Shown here: one piece after another, positions 1-5,887 of the stretch
How positions within the stretch are numbered: the stretch's first letter is position 1
Layout: each line of letters opens with the position of its first letter
NCBI GenBank assembly: GCA_003531155.1
Contig: DQHR01000144.1
Location: forward strand, 3,027 to 8,948
Direction of reading: 5' to 3'
From: Bacteroidales bacterium
GTDB lineage: Bacteria; Bacteroidota; Bacteroidia; Bacteroidales; Tenuifilaceae
Length of the DNA: 5,922 nt
Notes under the pieces: model-generated
Databases searched by the model: none
What the model was told of the DNA's origin: nothing
The model's input: only the letters and a program-made list of their open reading frames with translations
Translations under genes and position numbers: made by a program

Positions 1-96
1 CTTCTTTGTAAGGAGATCAGATGAGTTTTCAATCTTTTGGCAGTTCAAAAGCAAGAAAGGCAGAGATATAAAAACTATCCAAATTTTCAATCTCAT
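1..96 (-). CDS. Lipoprotein, N-terminal fragment (continues past the left edge)
   Basis: Reading the minus strand from the ATG at 96-94 gives 32 codons running off the window edge. The first 19 residues, MRLKIWIVFISLPFLLLNC, form a textbook lipoprotein signal: positive residues (R2, K4), a hydrophobic core, then L-L-N-C with the lipidated Cys at position 19. After it comes a polar stretch (QKIENSSDLLTKK), as expected just after lipidation. Asn before the Cys is less usual than Gly, Ala or Ser. The in-frame stop at 102-100, two codons upstream, rules out an earlier ATG. The gene lies in the same direction as the response regulator, about 100 bp downstream, so it could be the third gene of that operon or have its own promoter; I see no clear -7 box. 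It probably sits in the cell envelope, exported by Sec and lipidated. The mature domain is outside the window, so no function can be given. Confidence 0.6.
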   Translation of the reverse strand, partial: MRLKIWIVFISLPFLLLNCQKIENSSDLLTKK

Positions 97-198
97 AGCT
101 TAAAGAATGGAAATTGATAACAATTATGTAGCTAATATCGATTGTTTTTCAGAAAATCTCGAATAATCGTATCGAAAAAATGAAAAGATTGTTTTAAA
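97..198. other. AT-rich spacer between lipoprotein gene and response regulator
   Basis: About 100 bp of AT-rich sequence without a credible reading frame. I found no exact TAnnTTTG box on the minus strand and no GC-rich hairpin followed by a T-tract. The only structures are weak: a 5 bp inverted repeat (AATTG 112-116, CAATT 121-125) and short repeated CGA/TCG steps around 159-174. The lack of a convincing terminator leaves read-through from the two-component operon into the lipoprotein gene possible, but does not prove it. Confidence 0.4.
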
Positions 199-894
199 TC
201 ATTGAACTCTGAGTATAAAGCCACTGCTATGAACTGTAATTATTTCTACTCTTGTGTCGTCGGCGAAATACTTACGTAGTTTCGATATGTAAACATCCAT
301 ACTCCTTGCTGTAAAATAGTTACTATCGCCCCATATTTTCTCAAGGGCCTTATCTTTGCTAAGCACTCTATTATTGTTTTTCCAAAGTAGTTCAAGAAGT
401 TCAGCTTCCTTGGGTGAGAGTTTGTATTCCAATTCCCCTTTTGATAAAGTTCGTGCGCTGGTATCAAAAATGTAACTGGCAATGTTAATCTTAGTTTCTG
501 TGAGTAATGGTATTGCATTTCGATCGTTACGGCGCAGTATAGCTTTAATTTTAAGAAGAAGTACCTCTGAGTCAAATGGTTTTGTGATGTAATCATCAGC
601 TCCTAAATCGAATCCTTTAACAACATCCTCTTTAAGTGATTTGGCTGTTAGGAAGACAAAAGGAACTTGCGAATCGGTTGCCCTAATAAACGATGCCAAT
701 TCATACCCATCTAGGTTGGGTAACATAATATCGAGCACACACAAATTATACTCTTTTGGTTTAAAAACGCTTCGGGCTCGAGCTCCGTCGCTAACCAGTA
801 CTACTTCGAAGTCGTTGAGTTCGAGGTAGGCTTTAAGCACTGCCCCAAAGTTCAGATCGTCTTCAACTAAAAATATCTTGCCCTCTTTACTCAT
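199..894 (-). CDS. OmpR/PhoB-family response regulator (RprY-like)
   Basis: This is a cytoplasmic transcription factor of 231 residues, the usual length for an OmpR-type regulator. The receiver domain (about 5-122) has the acidic pocket E11/D12/D13, the phospho-acceptor D55 in VLDIMLPNLDG, the switch Thr T83 in FLTAKS, and K105 in the DYITKPF motif, so all phosphotransfer residues are present. The C-terminal winged helix (about 133-230) has the segment TARSMDVYISKLRKYF (195-210), which corresponds to the DNA-recognition helix, and ends in a wing hairpin (VHSSGFILRV, where VHGVGYRL is more usual). The start ATG overlaps the kinase stop by 8 bp (ATGAGTAA), implying translational coupling and a cognate pair. 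From memory, the receiver looks close to Bacteroides RprY (LCVLD, FLTAK, GADDYITKPF); orthology is not tested. The phased TTAAC boxes at 2913-2949 are a plausible binding site. Confidence 0.95.
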   Translation of the reverse strand: MSKEGKIFLVEDDLNFGAVLKAYLELNDFEVVLVSDGARARSVFKPKEYNLCVLDIMLPNLDGYELASFIRATDSQVPFVFLTAKSLKEDVVKGFDLGADDYITKPFDSEVLLLKIKAILRRNDRNAIPLLTETKINIASYIFDTSARTLSKGELEYKLSPKEAELLELLWKNNNRVLSKDKALEKIWGDSNYFTARSMDVYISKLRKYFADDTRVEIITVHSSGFILRVQ

Positions 895-2872
895 TGCTAT
901 TAACTTTAAATGGGAAGAATAAAGTAAATGTGCTGCCTTTTTCTGGTTCGCTACGAAGTTGTACCATACCCCCGTGGAGCTCTGTTATTTCCTTTACATT
1001 GCTTAAGCCCAAACCAAATCCTTTAATATTATGTACATCGCCTTGTGATACCCTGTAAAATTTTTCAAAAACCCTTTGTTGCTCGCTCCTATTCATTCCA
1101 ATTCCATTATCTTCAACTGAAAGCGATATCCCTCCGGGGAGTTTTTTCAGTTTAATTTCAACTTTAGGAGCAGATGAAGAATACTTTATGGCATTATCAA
1201 TAAGATTAAATATTACATTTTCCATTAGGTTTTCATCGGCAATCATTGTAATATCAGTAAATATATCAAAATGAATAGATCCTCCCCTTGCTTCTGCTTG
1301 AATGGCCATCTGCTCTCCAACTTTTTCGGTTAGTAGTGATAAATTGATTTCTTTAAGATTAAGTTTAAGGGTCTTTCGTTCAAGCCTTGCTGTTTGCAAA
1401 ACGCTTTCGACAAGTTTATTCATGCGAGAGTTTTCTTCACGGATAATTGTTGTGAAATATTTTACTGTTTCAGGTTTATCAATGACTTTGGGATTATCAA
1501 TTGAGTCGGAGGCAAGGCTAATGGTAGCTATAGGCGTTTTCAGCTCATGGGTCATATTGTTGATAAAATCAGCTTTCATTTCAGCTAATTTCTTCTGTTT
1601 TATAATGGTTACAAGGGTTATTGCAAATGTAAGAAAAACGATAAGTGTAAAAAAAAGCGATGCAGAAATAGGTAGTATAGCCGATTTGTATATTGAAAAA
1701 TCTTTATCAGGGAATTTAACTTCTATATAGTCATTAAGGGGTATGATATTATTTGGGAAAAGACGAGTTTTATAAACCGATTTGTTTGGTTCTGAATTGT
1801 AATTTTGGCTTGAGTAAACTATTTTCCGTACTGAATCAATATTTACCAATGCATATTCAAAAGGGTTCATTACCCCTTTATTTTTAAGTTCAATGCTTAA
1901 AAGATTATGAAATTCTTCAAAGTTGACCCTATCCTTTAGTTCCATTTTACGTGCGCCAATTTCGTAAGCAAATTGATTTAAGGCTTGTTCCTGCCTTTTC
2001 CGTTGTTGCTCAATTTTCTTTCCATTTAGGGCAATTATTTTTTTATTTAATTGTTGATGATTCAACGAATCAATGCGATGTTTGATTTTACTATTTTGAA
2101 TATTTTTTCTCCTCGTAATATATTGATTATATAGAGGGTATGTGTTTTCGACGACAATATCTTCAACCGGTGGTGGGGGAGGAGGAGGTATTAATTTGGA
2201 TGGGAAATTATTAAAATCCACAGTATCAGGCTTCCCATTAGTGATGATAATAATCTTGGATTCTGATCCTTTACGAAATATTTTTATTGCCCTATCCACA
2301 GTGTCAACAGAACTTTTTGTTAAGGAAATACTAGGAAATGCCTTAGCAATTTTAATGTTTCCGAGTCCTTTACTTATATTTTTATATTGGTTTAGTTTTA
2401 CCCTTTCAAACGAATCGAGATATTTTAGTTTTAACTCTTTTTCATCTTGATCACTAGGTATGTATGTGTTAAGTTCAAGATCAAAGAACTCATCGTCGAG
2501 GGGTTCTATAGAGTCAATTAAGTTATCCTCGTCTTGAGTCAATTCGTAGTAGGTATCAACTTGTTCGTGATACTCACTTCTTGTAAACTCTCTTGTAGGT
2601 TTTGCTCTATGTGACCAAGTGGTTGAATCATAATAAAAACTTCTGCTGTATTGAGGATTCCAAAATTGATTCTGGATGGGGATTGAAAACTTAATATTTT
2701 TTTCTTTCTCTAATTTATCTACTACTGATGTTAACGTTTCATTTACAGCTCGATCAAAGTTTTCCTCGTTTAACTTAATGGTTTTGAGCATCCAATGCAC
2801 TTGCATTAGCGTAATTCCTGTAATGGATAAACCCATTAAGGCTATAATCAGGAATATTTTTTTGCGATTCAT
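887..2872 (-). CDS. Membrane sensor histidine kinase with large periplasmic domain
   Basis: This is the first gene of the two-component operon: it senses an envelope signal and phosphorylates the overlapping response regulator. Its 661 residues begin with a positive end (MNRKK) and TM1 at about 5-28. A periplasmic region of about 365 residues (30-396) follows, then TM2 at about 397-424. The core is complete: H-box with phospho-acceptor H442 (THELKTP), N-box N556/N560 (NLIDNAIKYS), G1 DNGIG 588-592, F-box VFEKFYRV 601-608 and G2 GFGLGL 618-623. Only about 18 residues separate TM2 from the H-box, so there is no HAMP or PAS linker. The periplasmic domain holds an acidic region (about 103-147), a run of seven prolines (229-235) and a charged, Gln/Lys-rich, probably helical or coiled-coil stretch (about 253-315). 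I do not recognise a named sensor fold. The architecture fits RprX-like Bacteroidetes kinases, though it is longer than the RprX I recall. The start is chosen because M1 precedes KK and TM1. Confidence 0.95.
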   Translation of the reverse strand: MNRKKIFLIIALMGLSITGITLMQVHWMLKTIKLNEENFDRAVNETLTSVVDKLEKEKNIKFSIPIQNQFWNPQYSRSFYYDSTTWSHRAKPTREFTRSEYHEQVDTYYELTQDEDNLIDSIEPLDDEFFDLELNTYIPSDQDEKELKLKYLDSFERVKLNQYKNISKGLGNIKIAKAFPSISLTKSSVDTVDRAIKIFRKGSESKIIIITNGKPDTVDFNNFPSKLIPPPPPPPVEDIVVENTYPLYNQYITRRKNIQNSKIKHRIDSLNHQQLNKKIIALNGKKIEQQRKRQEQALNQFAYEIGARKMELKDRVNFEEFHNLLSIELKNKGVMNPFEYALVNIDSVRKIVYSSQNYNSEPNKSVYKTRLFPNNIIPLNDYIEVKFPDKDFSIYKSAILPISASLFFTLIVFLTFAITLVTIIKQKKLAEMKADFINNMTHELKTPIATISLASDSIDNPKVIDKPETVKYFTTIIREENSRMNKLVESVLQTARLERKTLKLNLKEINLSLLTEKVGEQMAIQAEARGGSIHFDIFTDITMIADENLMENVIFNLIDNAIKYSSSAPKVEIKLKKLPGGISLSVEDNGIGMNRSEQQRVFEKFYRVSQGDVHNIKGFGLGLSNVKEITELHGGMVQLRSEPEKGSTFTLFFPFKVNSNE

Positions 2873-2876
2873 GACT

Positions 2877-2884
2877 CAAAAATA
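2877..2884 (-). promoter_or_regulatory. Candidate -7 promoter box for the kinase-regulator operon
   Basis: The minus strand reads TATTTTTG, an exact match to the Bacteroidetes TAnnTTTG box, ending only 4 nt before the kinase ATG. A TTG at 2910-2908 could be the -33 element, but its 23 nt spacing is at the long end of the usual range. If the start point lies about 5 nt beyond the box, the transcript would begin at or next to the start codon. T-rich sequence makes a chance match fairly likely. Confidence 0.4.
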
Positions 2885-2912
2885 CAAAAAGGAAGTTCTA
2901 TTGTGGGCAATT

Positions 2913-2949
2913 TTAACGTTTCGTTAACTGGTTTTAACTACATGTTAGC
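2913..2949 (+). promoter_or_regulatory. Phased direct-repeat operator, candidate response-regulator binding site
   Basis: Four boxes in the same orientation: TTAAC at 2913-2917, 2924-2928 and 2934-2938, then degenerate TTAGC at 2945-2949. The start-to-start steps are 11, 10 and 11 bp, about one DNA turn, so all boxes face the same side of the helix. OmpR/PhoB-family regulators bind direct repeats with this spacing as head-to-tail dimers. The array ends 22 bp before the -7 box of the secreted-protein gene, where an activator would touch polymerase, and begins about 28 bp upstream of the kinase -7 box, so it could serve both directions. The first two boxes also form a 6 bp inverted repeat (TTAACG-TTT-CGTTAA, 2913-2927). 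That the neighbouring regulator binds here is inference. Confidence 0.55.
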
Positions 2950-2971
2950 TATAATTCGGCTCAAAAGGATT

Positions 2972-2979
2972 TAGCTTTG
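2972..2979 (+). promoter_or_regulatory. Candidate -7 promoter box for the secreted-protein gene
   Basis: TAGCTTTG matches the Bacteroidetes TAnnTTTG consensus exactly and ends 26 nt before the ATG at 3006. With a start point about 5 nt beyond the box, the leader would be about 22 nt and A/T-rich, as is common in this phylum. No TTG or TTTG lies 19-21 nt upstream; that position instead borders the last box of the TTAAC array, which fits an activator-dependent promoter. Confidence 0.6.
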
Positions 2980-3005
2980 TTCCGTAATCAAAAATTTAAA
3001 ATACC

Positions 3006-4247
3006 ATGAAAGCAAATCGATTATTTAATAAAGCAATATTAGCCTTGGCCATTATCGGACTTGTAGGCTTTTGCATAAATAAAACATATGCGCAACAAGT
3101 AAAAAAGAAAATTATTAGAGTGATTGAAGATGATGGTAAAGGAGAGAAGGTGGTAAAAGAGTATGATATTACCAACAATAGGCAGAAGTTTGATAGTATT
3201 AGCAGAGATGTTCGTAAGATGATGCGAATTGAGCGTATTAATATGGATTCTTTGCAAGAAATAGTGATGCGCAGCATGCCTCATAGAATTGAGTTTCCGC
3301 CAATTCCTGATGTTCCTGAACCACCTTTTTTTGATTTAGGATTTGATAATCATACAAATCATTTGTTTGAGTGGAATGACGATAACGATTTTGAGTTTGA
3401 AATGCCCGATTTTGAACCCCAAGGACCAAAGGTTTTTTACAGTGAAAAGAGCTTAGACAAGAGTGGCGATTTAGACAAAATGCTTCAGGATTTAGAAAAT
3501 GGTTCTTTTGATCCTGCTAAGTATAACATGAAAGAGGTTGAGAAGGATAAAATAAAAGATTTTAAATTAAACGGGAAAGGTGATATTATTATTTTAGGTG
3601 ATAATCATGTTGCTACGTTCCCTCGATATTACAAAACTGGCAAAGATTTTGAAAAACAATATAGAAAATTGAGGCATACAGGTAGAGGCAATAGATTCTA
3701 TTTTTATTCCGATTCATTAAGTGGTGATGGAAAGGTTAAAATGTTTACAATTGAATCATCTGACGATAATGATCCCGATAACGATCATGTTATTGTTCTC
3801 AAGTCAAAAGGCAAAACCGGAAAACTTAAGTATGATATTGAAGGCAGTAATAGCAAGCAACGAAGGATGATTGTTATAGCAAATGATAATGGAGTAACCA
3901 AGTTTTCATTCACAAACCCTACTTCTGACGATTTAAAAATGCTCGAAAAAGCTGGGTTTGCGAAGTTTGATGAATCGAAACTTTTACCTGAAGAATCACT
4001 GCTTTTAATTCCTCAAGAGGAACGTGATAAGTATAAAATCACCTTTAAATCTAATGAATCTGGAAAGGTTAAAGTTGTATTAGCCGATGATAAGGGAAAA
4101 GCAATTAAAACGGAAGAATTTGATTACTCGAAAGGTAAGTTTGAAAAAGATATTGAGATAAAAGATTTGAATTCAGGGGTTTATTACATTCAGGCTCAGC
4201 AAAACAGCAAAACCTCCACAAACAAGTTGAAAGTTACAAAGGAGTAA
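3006..4247 (+). CDS. Secreted protein with T9SS type A-like C-terminal sorting domain, function unknown
   Basis: I do not recognise a named family for this 413-residue protein. A Sec signal peptide is clear: MKANRLFNKA, then a hydrophobic stretch 11-22, with likely cleavage after TYA (27-29). Next come a charged, helical part (about 33-90), a Pro/aromatic/acidic low-complexity stretch (about 97-141), a mixed region with an Asp/Asn cluster (SDDNDPDNDH, 252-261), and a final domain (about 343-413). The last part alternates beta strands and ends in DLNSGVYYIQAQ ... STNKLKVTKE, the shape of T9SS type A sorting tails (a GVY turn, then a KL-V strand near the end). It lacks the usual PNP opening, so this call is moderate. 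If correct, the protein crosses the outer membrane and is released or anchored on the surface. It is divergent from the two-component operon across a shared regulatory region, suggesting that system controls it. Tandem stops (TAA TAG) end it, just before a terminator. Confidence 0.85.
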   Translation: MKANRLFNKAILALAIIGLVGFCINKTYAQQVKKKIIRVIEDDGKGEKVVKEYDITNNRQKFDSISRDVRKMMRIERINMDSLQEIVMRSMPHRIEFPPIPDVPEPPFFDLGFDNHTNHLFEWNDDNDFEFEMPDFEPQGPKVFYSEKSLDKSGDLDKMLQDLENGSFDPAKYNMKEVEKDKIKDFKLNGKGDIIILGDNHVATFPRYYKTGKDFEKQYRKLRHTGRGNRFYFYSDSLSGDGKVKMFTIESSDDNDPDNDHVIVLKSKGKTGKLKYDIEGSNSKQRRMIVIANDNGVTKFSFTNPTSDDLKMLEKAGFAKFDESKLLPEESLLLIPQEERDKYKITFKSNESGKVKVVLADDKGKAIKTEEFDYSKGKFEKDIEIKDLNSGVYYIQAQQNSKTSTNKLKVTKE

Positions 4248-4261
4248 TAGGGTATCTAAAT

Positions 4262-4298
4262 AAAAACGCAGAGATATTTTTCATCTCTGCGTTTTTTT
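4262..4298. terminator. Bidirectional intrinsic terminator between convergent genes
   Basis: A perfect 14 bp stem: AAAAACGCAGAGAT (4262-4275) pairs with ATCTCTGCGTTTTT (4283-4296) around a 7 nt loop. The A-run on one side and T-run on the other let it work on both strands, ending the secreted-protein transcript from the left and the mlaEF transcript from the right. The mlaF stop codon (4299-4297) overlaps the T-tract itself, so the transporter message has essentially no spacer before its terminator. Confidence 0.92.
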
Positions 4299-5049
4299 AT
4301 AAGTAAGCTTTTATTTTTCGTGTTAGAGCTGAAGCAAAAACAAAGTCATTGAACTCTTTATTATCACTGTGAAGTACGTCATCTTTTGTGCCCTCCCACC
4401 ATTTTTCACCTTTGTATATATAAATAATTTTATCGCCAATACCCATTACCGAGTTCATATCGTGGGTATTAACTACAGTAGTAATGTCAAACTCCTCGGT
4501 AATCTCCTTAATTAGTTCATCAATCAGAATCGATGTTTTAGGATCGAGGCCTGAATTCGGTTCATCACAGAACAAGAATCGTGGATTAAGGGCTATTGCT
4601 CTAGCAATGGCAACTCTCTTCTGCATTCCGCCGCTAATCTCGGCTGGGAAAAGATGATTAAAGTTAATGATATTTACTCTTTTTAAACAGAAGTTAACTC
4701 GCTCAAGTTTCTCCTCCAATGACCAATCTGTAAACATATCAAGAGGAAACATAACATTTTCCTCCACGGTAGAAGAATCGAAAAGTGCGCCTGCTTGGAA
4801 AAGCATACCTATCTGCTTTCTTATTTCCTTTTTCTCTTTAAAGCTAGCCTTATTGAAAAGAGTTTCTTCATAGTAAATATCGCCTCTATCAACCTCATAC
4901 AGCCCAACAAGGCACTTTAGAAGAACAGTTTTACCCGAACCACTTTGACCAATGATTAGGTTTGTTTTACCTTTTTCAAAGGTTGCGCTGATATTTTTTA
5001 AAACATCATGATCGCCAAATGATTTTGATACATTGTTTACACGAATCAT
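4297..5049 (-). CDS. mlaF: Mla-type ABC transporter ATP-binding protein
   Basis: This is the cytoplasmic ATPase that powers an MlaE-type permease, moving lipids between inner and outer membranes in the maintenance of lipid asymmetry family of systems. It is 250 residues, a normal length. Motifs in order: Walker A GQSGSGKT (34-41), Q-loop Q85 in the stretch MLFQAGALFDSSTVEENV (82-99), which is characteristic of the MlaF/MkL group, ABC signature ISGGMQKR (138-145), Walker B FLFCDEP with D162 and catalytic E163, D-loop SGLDP (166-170), and H-loop H196. All catalytic residues are intact. Its ATG overlaps the mlaE stop by 4 bp (ATGA), so the two are translationally coupled. The operon ends here at the terminator, and no MCE-domain (MlaD-like) substrate-binding gene follows, so that partner must be encoded elsewhere. 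The substrate is inferred from the family. Confidence 0.94.
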   Translation of the reverse strand: MIRVNNVSKSFGDHDVLKNISATFEKGKTNLIIGQSGSGKTVLLKCLVGLYEVDRGDIYYEETLFNKASFKEKKEIRKQIGMLFQAGALFDSSTVEENVMFPLDMFTDWSLEEKLERVNFCLKRVNIINFNHLFPAEISGGMQKRVAIARAIALNPRFLFCDEPNSGLDPKTSILIDELIKEITEEFDITTVVNTHDMNSVMGIGDKIIYIYKGEKWWEGTKDDVLHSDNKEFNDFVFASALTRKIKAYL

Positions 5050-5786
5050 GACAAAAGAAGTTGTGTTAAAATTAAATTAAAAAGGAGAATTGCCACGCTG
5101 CTGGCAACTACCGCTCTAGTACTAGCTCTACCAACTTCCAGAGAACCTCCTTCAACATTGTATCCCTGAAATGCAGATATAGTTGTTATCAAGAATGCAA
5201 AAACAACAGTCTTAATCAAAGCGTAGGTAATGTAATAGGGGATAAAGGCATATTGTATACCATTGATATACTCCTGGGTGGTTACAACACCAGTAAATAC
5301 GCCTACGGACCAACCTCCAATAATTCCAACTACAATACTTAACATCGTAAGAAATGGGTTGAAAAATATTGTTGCAATAATTTTTGGTAGAATCAAATAG
5401 CTCGCTGAGTTCACTCCCATTACCTCAAGGGCATCAATTTGTTGGGATACTCTCATGGTTCCTATTTCCGAAGCGATATTTGAGCCAACTTTCCCCGCTA
5501 AAATTAATCCTACAATTGTTGATGAGAACTCTAGCAAAATACTATCGCGTGCAGCCAAGCCAATTAAATAAGAAGGGAGGAATGGATTTTCTGTATTGTA
5601 AGCAGTTTGAATTGTTATAACTGCACCCATAAAGGCAGAAATAACAGCAACAATACCAATAGAGTTTAGACCTAACTTGTCAATCTCTTTAATTGTAAGT
5701 TTATAGTAAATCATTCTCTTCTCGGGTTTAGCAAACACCTTTCCCAGAAGCAGAAAATATGAACCGACAAGTGTAAAAATTCTCAT
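5046..5786 (-). CDS. mlaE: MlaE-family ABC transporter permease
   Basis: This is the inner-membrane permease of an Mla-type lipid transporter, partner of the MlaF ATPase encoded next. It is 246 residues, a usual length for the family. An amphipathic N-terminal region (about 1-30) precedes hydrophobic segments at about 41-60, 84-98, 128-165 (two spans), 180-203 and 224-245. The diagnostic block lies at 97-125: AGKVGSNIASEIGTMRVSQQ, then IDALEVMGV, close to the family pattern SEIGTMRVxEQIDALEVMG. Gln at 115 replaces the more usual Glu. The C-terminal block GGSLEVGRASTRAVVAS (213-229) is also family-typical. The start ATG lies 8 nt past an exact -7 box, and the stop overlaps mlaF. Whether it drives lipids inward or outward cannot be read from sequence. 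Confidence 0.93.
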   Translation of the reverse strand: MRIFTLVGSYFLLLGKVFAKPEKRMIYYKLTIKEIDKLGLNSIGIVAVISAFMGAVITIQTAYNTENPFLPSYLIGLAARDSILLEFSSTIVGLILAGKVGSNIASEIGTMRVSQQIDALEVMGVNSASYLILPKIIATIFFNPFLTMLSIVVGIIGGWSVGVFTGVVTTQEYINGIQYAFIPYYITYALIKTVVFAFLITTISAFQGYNVEGGSLEVGRASTRAVVASSVAILLFNLILTQLLLS

Positions 5787-5794
5787 AATAACCT

Positions 5795-5802
5795 CAAAGG
5801 TA
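5795..5802 (-). promoter_or_regulatory. Candidate -7 promoter box for the mlaEF operon
   Basis: The minus strand reads TACCTTTG, an exact TAnnTTTG match ending 8 nt before the mlaE ATG. A TTTCG at 5826-5822, 19 nt upstream, resembles a -33 element. The predicted leader is only a few nucleotides, in keeping with SD-independent initiation. Confidence 0.55.
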
Positions 5803-5858
5803 GTTTACATTTTTATATTGACGAAATTAAAGACATCAAAATATCGCTATGGCTTAGT

Positions 5859-5873
5859 GTTAATCGTTGTTAA
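5859..5873 (-). promoter_or_regulatory. Second pair of TTAAC boxes upstream of mlaE, possible regulator site
   Basis: On the minus strand two TTAAC boxes (5873-5869 and 5863-5859) lie in direct orientation, stepped exactly 10 bp, like the boxes at 2913-2938. They sit about 57 bp upstream of the mlaE -7 box, and read TTAAC in the direction of mlaE transcription, as the other array does for its gene. Only two boxes are present in AT-rich DNA, so chance is a serious alternative. Confidence 0.25.
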
Positions 5874-5887
5874 AGGATATGCGGTAT

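Noticed and set aside
10..71. AAGGAG followed by ATG at 21 on the plus strand, resembling a ribosome site and start
   Set aside because: The frame stops after 16 codons, Shine-Dalgarno leaders are not typical of this phylum, and the opposite strand encodes a convincing lipoprotein signal over the same bases.
2..103. Plus-strand frame open from the left edge to a TAA at 101-103
   Set aside because: About 33 codons with no recognisable composition or motif; it overlaps the better supported minus-strand lipoprotein start.
112..125. AATTGATAACAATT, partly like a lac operator end
   Set aside because: The full operator is not present, the arms are only 5 bp and AT-rich, and no related repressor gene is nearby; a chance match.
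1302..1730. 142-codon plus-strand open frame inside the kinase gene
   Set aside because: It lies entirely opposite the conserved histidine kinase core, has no domain signs and no promoter; a shadow frame.
2142..2450. 102-codon plus-strand frame containing a polyglycine run
   Set aside because: The glycine run is only the reverse complement of the kinase's polyproline codons; no independent coding evidence.
2913..2927. Inverted repeat TTAACG-TTT-CGTTAA read as a terminator or a dyad operator on its own
   Set aside because: The stem is only 6 bp with a 3 nt loop and no T-tract, so it is not a terminator. The direct-repeat phasing with two more boxes explains the sequence better, although a dyad site cannot be fully excluded.
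2996..3429. Overlapping minus-strand frames opposite the start of the secreted-protein gene
   Set aside because: They are antisense to a gene with a clear signal peptide and promoter, and their hydrophobic look comes from complementing charged A-rich codons.
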